From: Gemmatimonadaceae bacterium
Lineage (GTDB): Bacteria; Gemmatimonadota; Gemmatimonadetes; Gemmatimonadales; Gemmatimonadaceae
DNA length: 8,771 nucleotides
NCBI GenBank assembly: GCA_017881545.1
Contig: JADGQU010000074.1
Span: forward strand, 1 to 8,771
Direction: 5' to 3'
Made by a program: the position numbers and the translations under genes. A model generated the notes under the pieces. That model ran no database searches. It worked only from the letters and a program-made list of their open reading frames with translations, and was not told the DNA's origin. Position 1 is the stretch's first letter. Each line of letters begins with the position of its first letter. Below are positions 1 to 5,821 of the stretch, piece after piece.

Positions 1-2853
1 GGGCTGGCGGACGACGGATACTCGACGCAGGCGACCTTTCTCGACTACGACCGCGACGGGAATCTGGACATGTTCCTCGTCAACAACTCGCCCCGCCCGG
101 TAACCAGCTTCGGACTCCGCAACATTCGCAACGTTCGCGACAGGCTCGGCGGCCACAAGCTGTTTCACAACGATGGCAACGGCCATTTCACTGACGTGAG
201 CCAGAAGGCCGGGATTTTCGGCAGCGAGATCGCGTTCGGATTGGGCCTGGTGGTGAGCGACGTCAATCGCGACGGGTGGCCCGACATCTACGTCTCGAAC
301 GATTTCTTCGAGCGCGACTATCTGTACATCAATAACCACGACGGCACGTTCAACGAGCAGCTCGACAAGGAGATGCCCTATCTCTCCTACTTCTCAATGG
401 GCCTGGACATCGCGGACATCAACAACGACGGCTGGCCGGACGTCTACACGACCGACATGCTGCCGGAAGACGAGTACCGGCTCAGGACTACGTCGGCCTT
501 CGAGGGCTGGGACGTCTATCAGGCCAAAGCGAAGAACGGATTCCACTACCAGTTGATGCGCAACATGCTTCAGCTCAACAACGGCAATGGAACGTTCAGC
601 GACATCGGGCAGATGGCGGGCGTCGCTCGCACCGACTGGAGCTGGAGCGCGCTGATCGCCGATCTCGATCTGGATGGCTACAAGGACATCTTTATCACGA
701 ATGGGATGGCCAAGGACGTGACGTCGCAGGACTACGTCGCGTTCCTCGCGAACGAGAGGGCGATGCTGGCGACGGCCAAGGGCAAGCGCGTGGATTTCAA
801 GGCGCTCACCGACGCGATGACCTCGACCAGGCTCCGGCACTACGCCTTCCGCAACAAGGGCGATCTCACCTTTGCGAACGAAACCGCCAACTGGGGGCTC
901 GATAAACCGAGCTTCGGAAATGGCGCGGCGTACGCGGATTTGGACGGCGATGGCGCGCTCGACCTGGTGGTGAACAACACTAACGACGAAGCGTTCGTCT
1001 ACCGCAACAATGCTCGTTCACTGCTCAAGAACAATCATTACCTACAGGTGAAGCTCGAGGGCGAAGGGAACAACAAGTTCGGCGTCGGCTCGACGGTGAC
1101 GCTTCAGAGCGGAAAGCAGACTCTTTTCCAGGAGCTGGAGCCCACGCGCGGGTTCCAGTCCAGCGTCGACTACATCCTCACGTTCGGGCTCGGCGCGATT
1201 GATACTGTGCGGTCCATGGCTGTGACCTGGCCCGACGGACGCGTTAGCAATCTCACGAACGTCGCCGCCAACAAGCGCATCACGGTGAAGCAGTCGGAAG
1301 CAGGAAGGAGAAGCGATCCTCCGAAACCGGTGCGTCAACTCGTCATGGACGTGACGCAACGAACCCAATTCCCCTTCGTTCACCACGAAAACGACTACAT
1401 CGATTTCGACCGCGAACGTCTGATGCCCAAGATGCTCTCGACCGAGGGGCCGCTGATGGCGGTGGCGGACGTCAACGGAGACGGCCTCGACGACGTTTTC
1501 ATCGGTGGCGCGAAGGACCAGCCGAGCGCGATCCTGCTCCAGCAGGCGGACGGTAGCTTCGTGCGGAGCAACGAACAGCTCCTGGCCCAGGATTCCCTGT
1601 CGGAGGACATCGGCGCTGTCTTTTTTGACGCGAACAGAGATGGTCATCCGGATCTCTATGTCGTCACGGGCGGGAGCGAGTTCTCGGAGCAATCTCCGGC
1701 GCTCGAAGACAGGCTCTACCTGAATGATGGAAAGGGGAATTTCAGAAAAGCGATTGGGGCCCTCCCGCCGCTGGCGCTCAGCGGCTCACGCGTGGCGGCG
1801 GCGGATTTCGACGGCGATGGCGCAACCGATCTGTTCGTCGGAGGCAGGAGCGTTCCCGGACGCTACGGCATCGATCCGCAGAGCGCGCTTCTCCGAAACG
1901 ATGGCCGCGGAAAGTTCACGGACGTTACCGAGAAGTCAGCGCCCGGTCTGTCGCACATCGGCATGGTGACCGACGCGATGTGGAAGGACGTCGACGGAGA
2001 TGGCCGGCCCGATCTCATCGTCGTCGGCGAGTGGATGCCGATCACGATCTTCCACAACGCCGGTCATGGGAAGCTCGTGAAGATGAGCGTGCCGGGCTTG
2101 GAGAAGAGCAACGGCTGGTGGAACCGCATCATTGCCGGCGACTTCACCGGGCACCATCGGGTTGATTTCATAGTCGGCAACCTTGGCCTCAACACGCGGC
2201 TCCAGGCGAAGGCGAACGAGCCGGTGACTATGTACGTCAAGGATTTCGCGCACAACGGCTTCGTGCAGCAGATCATCTCCTACTACAACGAGGGCAAGGC
2301 GTATCCGCTGACTCTGCGCGACGACCTGATTCGATCGCTCCCCTTCCTCAAGGATCGCTACGTCAGTTACAAGGACTACGCGAGGCAAACGCTAACCGAC
2401 GTCTTCCCGGAGAAGGATCTATCCGACGCGGTAGTGAAAAACGCTTACACCTTCGCGACGACGCTGGCGAGAAACAACGGCGACGGCACATTCACCATGG
2501 TGCCGTTCCCGCTCGAGGCGCAGATTGCGCCGATGTACGGGCTTCTCGCGACGGATATCGATGGTGATGGGAAGCCGGACCTGCTGATGGCGGGTAACTT
2601 CGATGGTGTCAAACCGGAGATCGGAAAGATGAGCGCCGGATACGGCGTCTACCTGCGTGGCGACGGCAAGGGACACTTCACTCCAGTGAGGGAGCTGGAG
2701 AGCGGGTTCTTCGTGCCCGGACAGGCTCGGGACATACAACGTGTTCGTACCCGGAAGGGAGACATCTACATCGTGTCCCGCAACAATGATCGTCCGCTCA
2801 TCTTCCGTGCGAACGGAGTAGGGGTAGACTCCGTGGCGGGCGTGAGAAAGTGA
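1..2853 (+). CDS. FG-GAP/VCBS repeat protein with ASPIC/UnbV domain (5' partial)
   Basis: The frame is open from base 1 to the TGA at 2851-2853, giving 950 visible codons; the true start is upstream. The first visible methionine (base 70) lies inside a repeat and is not the start. Alignment by eye with the paralogue at 5821-8771 suggests about 160 N-terminal residues are missing, probably including a signal peptide. FG-GAP/VCBS repeats with calcium-loop cores of the form DxDxDG begin at bases 43, 259, 415, 661 and 937. An ASPIC/UnbV domain follows at about 1030-1296 (EPTRGFQSSVDY, then FGLG and VTWPDG). A second repeat block has cores at 1468, 1627, 1804, 1987 and 2554. This architecture forms beta-propeller-like, calcium-binding extracellular proteins; members often sit beside Sus-type import genes, but no biochemical role is established. 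It converges on the plug-lipoprotein gene. Family assignment is firm; any substrate is unknown. Confidence 0.93.
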   Translation, partial: GLADDGYSTQATFLDYDRDGNLDMFLVNNSPRPVTSFGLRNIRNVRDRLGGHKLFHNDGNGHFTDVSQKAGIFGSEIAFGLGLVVSDVNRDGWPDIYVSNDFFERDYLYINNHDGTFNEQLDKEMPYLSYFSMGLDIADINNDGWPDVYTTDMLPEDEYRLRTTSAFEGWDVYQAKAKNGFHYQLMRNMLQLNNGNGTFSDIGQMAGVARTDWSWSALIADLDLDGYKDIFITNGMAKDVTSQDYVAFLANERAMLATAKGKRVDFKALTDAMTSTRLRHYAFRNKGDLTFANETANWGLDKPSFGNGAAYADLDGDGALDLVVNNTNDEAFVYRNNARSLLKNNHYLQVKLEGEGNNKFGVGSTVTLQSGKQTLFQELEPTRGFQSSVDYILTFGLGAIDTVRSMAVTWPDGRVSNLTNVAANKRITVKQSEAGRRSDPPKPVRQLVMDVTQRTQFPFVHHENDYIDFDRERLMPKMLSTEGPLMAVADVNGDGLDDVFIGGAKDQPSAILLQQADGSFVRSNEQLLAQDSLSEDIGAVFFDANRDGHPDLYVVTGGSEFSEQSPALEDRLYLNDGKGNFRKAIGALPPLALSGSRVAAADFDGDGATDLFVGGRSVPGRYGIDPQSALLRNDGRGKFTDVTEKSAPGLSHIGMVTDAMWKDVDGDGRPDLIVVGEWMPITIFHNAGHGKLVKMSVPGLEKSNGWWNRIIAGDFTGHHRVDFIVGNLGLNTRLQAKANEPVTMYVKDFAHNGFVQQIISYYNEGKAYPLTLRDDLIRSLPFLKDRYVSYKDYARQTLTDVFPEKDLSDAVVKNAYTFATTLARNNGDGTFTMVPFPLEAQIAPMYGLLATDIDGDGKPDLLMAGNFDGVKPEIGKMSAGYGVYLRGDGKGHFTPVRELESGFFVPGQARDIQRVRTRKGDIYIVSRNNDRPLIFRANGVGVDSVAGVRK

Positions 2854-2861
2854 TCGGTTAC

Positions 2862-2891
2862 GGCCCGCCCTGGGAATGGATCGGGCGAGCC
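2862..2891. terminator. GC-rich hairpin between convergent genes, possible bidirectional terminator
   Basis: The 9-base arms GGCCCGCCC (2862-2870) and GGGCGAGCC (2883-2891) pair at 8 of 9 positions around a 12-base loop. The hairpin starts 8 bases after the stop codon of the upstream gene and ends 12 bases before the stop codon of the convergent gene, which is where a shared terminator would be expected. No U-tract follows on either strand, so it is not a canonical intrinsic terminator. It could instead be a 3'-end stabilising stem or coincidental in GC-rich DNA. Confidence 0.42.
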
Positions 2892-2903
2892 GGATCTTGC
2901 GGT

Positions 2904-3398
2904 CTAGTTGGAGTGCTTGGTCTTGATGAGGATCACACCATTCGCAGCGCGTACGCCGTAAAACGAGAGGCTCTGAGCGTCCTTGATCACCTCGATCGAA
3001 GCGATGTCGTGCGGATTGATGCCGACAAGCGATCCACCGGGTCCGGGTTGGACGGGAAGCCCGTCGATCACGTACAGGGGCTCGGCGTTGGCGTTTATGG
3101 ACGTCTGCCCGCGTATTCGGATCGCAAGGGAGCCGTCAGGCGTTCGGGTGATCGAGACCCCCGGGACGCGCGAGGTGAGCGCCTTCTCGATCGGGTCGGA
3201 CCCGGCGTCATCGAGGTCCTTGGCCGTTACCGTGGTGCCGGCTTCGGGCGGCTCGGGAGTCTTTGGGGCAGTGGGATCAGGCGAGGGCGCAAGCCTGTCG
3301 CCTTCGCCTGGGTGCGCAGTCTTACTCGAGGCGCAACCAGAGAAGAGGCCGACAAGGAGAGCGCAGGACAGGACTACGCGTGGCGAGAATGACGCCAT
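2904..3398 (-). CDS. Lipoprotein consisting of a stand-alone TonB-receptor plug domain
   Basis: The protein has 164 residues if started at the ATG at 3398. That start gives a compact type II signal peptide: MASFSPR, a hydrophobic stretch, then lipobox LFSG|C with the lipidated Cys at residue 22. A Pro/Ala/Glu-rich linker follows (about 23-54), then a plug domain of SusC/RagA type (about 55-164). It carries RIRGQTSINANAEPLYVIDG near 92-112 and SIEVIKDAQ...YGVRAANGVILIKTK near 134-161. In normal TonB-dependent receptors these segments are followed by a 22-strand barrel; here the stop codon comes three residues after TK. No TonB box is evident. An upstream in-frame ATG at 3452 would add 18 residues (a 39-residue signal peptide); the still longer open frame to 3680 would overlap the GH97 gene and is unlikely. 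Neither ATG has a clear Shine-Dalgarno sequence. The gene is divergent from GH97. Its function is unknown; an outer-membrane or periplasmic partner of a TonB transporter is speculation. Confidence 0.82.
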   Translation of the reverse strand: MASFSPRVVLSCALLVGLFSGCASSKTAHPGEGDRLAPSPDPTAPKTPEPPEAGTTVTAKDLDDAGSDPIEKALTSRVPGVSITRTPDGSLAIRIRGQTSINANAEPLYVIDGLPVQPGPGGSLVGINPHDIASIEVIKDAQSLSFYGVRAANGVILIKTKHSN

Positions 3399-3470
3399 AT
3401 GACGGTGGCCCAAGGCCGAAAGAGCTGAGGATAAGATACGTGCATTAGCCATGCCCGCTATTGTTTTCTT

Positions 3471-3500
3471 TTGTTTACCAGTTGGAACGAGCAGTATTAT
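3471..3500 (+). promoter_or_regulatory. Candidate sigma70-type promoter for the GH97 gene
   Basis: TTGTTT (3471-3476) and TATTAT (3495-3500) are separated by 18 bases. The -10 box matches TATAAT at 5 of 6 positions; the -35 box matches TTGACA only in its first three bases. It lies in the most AT-rich stretch of the window (3459-3476, T-rich on this strand), between the divergent plug-lipoprotein and GH97 genes, and would give a leader of about 40-45 bases before 3550. The same TATTAT reads ATAATA on the minus strand, so it might also serve the plug gene, although I see no matching minus-strand -35. Inferred from sequence only. Confidence 0.4.
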
Positions 3501-3525
3501 GGAAACCATGTAGCGGCAGAATTCG

Positions 3526-3535
3526 CTGACGTCAG
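3526..3535. promoter_or_regulatory. Perfect 10-bp palindrome in the GH97 leader, possible operator
   Basis: CTGACGTCAG is its own reverse complement. It sits 14 bases before the GH97 start codon and about 25 bases downstream of the candidate -10 box, a position suited to a repressor roadblock or to a small mRNA stem. The flanking bases do not extend the symmetry. No regulator gene is visible nearby, and a 10-bp palindrome can arise by chance. Confidence 0.25.
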
Positions 3536-3539
3536 AAAC

Positions 3540-3543
3540 GGAG
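3540..3543 (+). promoter_or_regulatory. Ribosome binding site fixing the GH97 start
   Basis: GGAG at 3540-3543 is followed by 6 bases and then ATG at 3550. This spacing supports 3550 over the nearby in-frame ATG at 3556 and over the out-of-frame ATG at 3545. Confidence 0.65.
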
Positions 3544-3549
3544 AATGAA

Positions 3550-5616
3550 ATGAAGATGTACGCACCCAGCTGGACCCGGGTAATGGCGTTCGCCGCACTA
3601 TCGGCAACGCTCACCGCCACTGCGACCGCCGCGATCGCGCAGGACACGATCAGCGTCGCGTCGCCGGATGGTCGGAACAAGGTGGGCGTCGCTGTCCACG
3701 AGGGAAAACTCTACTACATACTGTCGAGAGACGGCGCATCCCTCCTGCTCCCCTCGATGCTCGGCTTCGAGTTCAAGGGCGCGCCAACGCTGCGCGACGG
3801 TCTCCGGATAACGGGGACCAAGAGAGCGACGCACGACGAGACCTGGACCCAGCCATGGGGCGAGGTTGCTCGCGTGCGCGACCACCACAACGAGCTTAGA
3901 GTTTCAGTCGCCGAGACCGCGGCTCCGGGGCGTAGCTTCGATTTCGTCGTTCGGGCGTTCAACGACGGCATCGGGTTCCGTTATGAGTTCCCGGCGCAGG
4001 CTGGCCTCGGAGAATTCGTGATTACCGACGAGCTCACGCAGTTCAACCTGGCGGACGACGCGAAAGCCTGGTGGATTCCTTCGAACCGGCCGAGGCTGGA
4101 CCGGTCGGAGATGCTGTACTCGTCATCGCCGGTGAGCGTGATCGACAGCATTCAGACACCGCTCACCATGCAGACGCGCGATGGCAAGACATTCATGGTG
4201 ATCCACGAGGCAAACCTCGTCGACTACGCGAGAATGAATCTGGCCGGTCCGCGGATGGAAAGCCGGCTGCTGCGCGTGGCTCTGGCGCCCTGGCAGAACG
4301 GCGACAAGGTGCGCGGCCACACGCCATTCATGACGCCATGGCGCACGATACAGCTCGCCGACCGCGCCGCGGATCTCTCGCCGTCGGTGCTCGGTCTGAA
4401 CCTGAACCCGCCCAGCGTCATTTCCGATGTCAGCTGGATCAAGCCGATGAAGTACGTTGGCATCTGGTGGGGGATGCACATTAATACGATGACGTGGAAC
4501 TCCGGCCCCAAGCATGGCGCTACGACGGAGAACACGAAGCGCTACATCGATTTTGCCGCGGCGAATGGACTGGGTGGCGTGCTGGTGGAGGGATGGAACG
4601 TCGGCTGGGATGGTAACTGGATCAACAACGCCAACGCGTTCTCGTTCACGCAGGCGTACCCGGACTACGACCTCCCGGGGCTCGCGAAGTATGCGCAGTC
4701 GAAGGGCGTGAAGATCATCGTCCACAACGAGACGTCGGGCGGAATCGTGAACTACGAGCGGCAGATGGAAGCCGCGTTCGCGATGTACCACTCGCTCGGC
4801 CTCGACGCGATCAAGTCCGGCTACGTTACGGACACGACTCCTGAAGGAAACTCGCACCACTCGCAGTTCATGGTGCGCCACTATCGCAAGGTGCTCGAGA
4901 CCGCTGCCAAGTACCACATCATGATGGATGTTCACGAGCCCATTCACGATACGGGCGAGCGCCGCACCTATCCGAACATGATGAGCAGGGAAGGAGCGCG
5001 CGGCCAGGAGTACAACGCCTGGGGTGGTGAAGGCGGAAATCCTCCCGAGCACGAGACGAATCTGTACTTCACGCGCCTGCTCGCGGGGCCGATGGATTTC
5101 ACGCCGGGGATCTTCGATCTCCTGATCGAGCGCGGGACGGGCCGTCCGCGCCGGCCGGAAGAGTCGCACCCGAGAACGACGCTCGCGAAGCAGCTCGCGC
5201 TCTACGTCGTGATCTATTCGCCGCTCCAGATGGCGGCCGATCTCCCCGAGAACTACGTCGGGAAGCCCGCGTTCCAGTTCATCCGCGACGTGGCGGTCGA
5301 CTGGGAGACGAGCAAGACGATCGACGGCGCGATCGGCGACTACGTGATCGTCGTGCGCAAGGCAAAGAACAGCAACGACTGGTTCCTGGGCGCGATCACC
5401 GACGAGCAGGGTCGGACGTTCAACGTTCCCTTGAACTTCCTTACGCCCGGGAGAAAGTACACGGCGGAGATATACGCTGATGGGCCGGGGGCGAATTGGG
5501 CGACGAACCCATTGCCAGTGGCGATCTCGAAGCGCACCGTGGAGTCCAGCACGAATCTGAGCGTCGTGCTCGCCCCGGGTGGCGGGCAGGCTATCCGATT
5601 TACGCCGGCGAAGTAG
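3550..5616 (+). CDS. Secreted glycoside hydrolase family 97 alpha-glucosidase (SusB-like, inverting type)
   Basis: The 688 residues match the family length. A Sec signal peptide spans residues 1-30, with a probable cut after AIA before QDT. An N-terminal beta-sandwich domain (about 32-285) is followed by a TIM barrel (about 295-580) and a C-terminal beta domain (about 590-688). Barrel landmarks are LVEGWN (345-350), HNETSGG (392-398), IKSGYV (421-426), DVHE (460-463), RTYPN (472-476), EGARGQEY (481-488), GPMDFTPGIF (513-522) and SPLQMAADLPENY (557-569). From memory, SusB of Bacteroides thetaiotaomicron uses Glu439 and Glu508 as base, Glu526 as calcium ligand and Glu532 as acid; Glu394, Glu463, Glu481 and Glu487 here have exactly the same spacing (69, 18 and 6 residues). 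The retaining subgroup instead uses an Asp nucleophile, and IKSGYV lacks an Asp. Inverting hydrolysis of alpha-glucosidic bonds in the periplasm or at the outer membrane is therefore likely. It is divergent from the plug lipoprotein, in line with glycan uptake. The exact substrate is not determinable. Confidence 0.95.
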   Translation: MKMYAPSWTRVMAFAALSATLTATATAAIAQDTISVASPDGRNKVGVAVHEGKLYYILSRDGASLLLPSMLGFEFKGAPTLRDGLRITGTKRATHDETWTQPWGEVARVRDHHNELRVSVAETAAPGRSFDFVVRAFNDGIGFRYEFPAQAGLGEFVITDELTQFNLADDAKAWWIPSNRPRLDRSEMLYSSSPVSVIDSIQTPLTMQTRDGKTFMVIHEANLVDYARMNLAGPRMESRLLRVALAPWQNGDKVRGHTPFMTPWRTIQLADRAADLSPSVLGLNLNPPSVISDVSWIKPMKYVGIWWGMHINTMTWNSGPKHGATTENTKRYIDFAAANGLGGVLVEGWNVGWDGNWINNANAFSFTQAYPDYDLPGLAKYAQSKGVKIIVHNETSGGIVNYERQMEAAFAMYHSLGLDAIKSGYVTDTTPEGNSHHSQFMVRHYRKVLETAAKYHIMMDVHEPIHDTGERRTYPNMMSREGARGQEYNAWGGEGGNPPEHETNLYFTRLLAGPMDFTPGIFDLLIERGTGRPRRPEESHPRTTLAKQLALYVVIYSPLQMAADLPENYVGKPAFQFIRDVAVDWETSKTIDGAIGDYVIVVRKAKNSNDWFLGAITDEQGRTFNVPLNFLTPGRKYTAEIYADGPGANWATNPLPVAISKRTVESSTNLSVVLAPGGGQAIRFTPAK

Positions 5617-5649
5617 CAACCGCACGTACAACTGCAACTACGCACTCAC

Positions 5650-5684
5650 TGCCGCCCGCCGCCCGCTAAACGCTGTCTGCTGCC
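5650..5684 (-). repeat. Heptamer tandem repeat, left arm (about 5 units)
   Basis: Read on the minus strand from 5684 to 5650, the units are GGCAGCA, GACAGCG, TTTAGCG, GGCGGCG and GGCGGCA, with consensus GGCAGCR. A weaker sixth unit (CAAAGCA) lies at 5685-5691. The array forms most of the left arm of the inverted repeat. Confidence 0.6.
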
Positions 5685-5772
5685 TGCTTTGAAACGTCTA
5701 GACCGTTCTATCACACGTCCGGGTACAAGCAACAGCCTTTGCCATAACGCCACATGGAACGGTCAAGGCGTT

Positions 5773-5821
5773 GGCAGCAGGCAGCGGTCAGCGTTCAGCG
5801 GGAAGCGGGCGGCAGGTCGTT
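5773..5821 (+). repeat. Heptamer tandem repeat, right arm (6-7 units)
   Basis: Consecutive 7-base units are GGCAGCA, GGCAGCG, GTCAGCG, TTCAGCG, GGAAGCG and GGCGGCA, then a degenerate GGTCGTT. The consensus is GGCAGCG, the same as in the left arm but in the opposite orientation. The array runs into the 5' end of the second VCBS gene. It resembles in kind the heptameric short tandem repeats known from cyanobacterial intergenic DNA, although the motif differs. Confidence 0.65.

Noticed and set aside
2850..3392. Plus-strand frame beginning with a GTG that overlaps the stop of the first VCBS gene
   Set aside because: The overlap looks like translational coupling, but the frame is antisense to the plug lipoprotein and its product has no domain or signal.
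3399..3680. N-terminal extension of the plug lipoprotein to an ATG at 3680
   Set aside because: It would overlap the GH97 start and signal-peptide codons on the other strand and would bury the lipobox at residue 116. Starts at 3398 or 3452 are far more plausible.
4123..5637. 504-codon open frame antisense to GH97
   Set aside because: It is very Arg/Val/His-rich with no recognisable domain, and it lies opposite a gene with complete family motifs. It is the expected antisense shadow of GC-rich codons.
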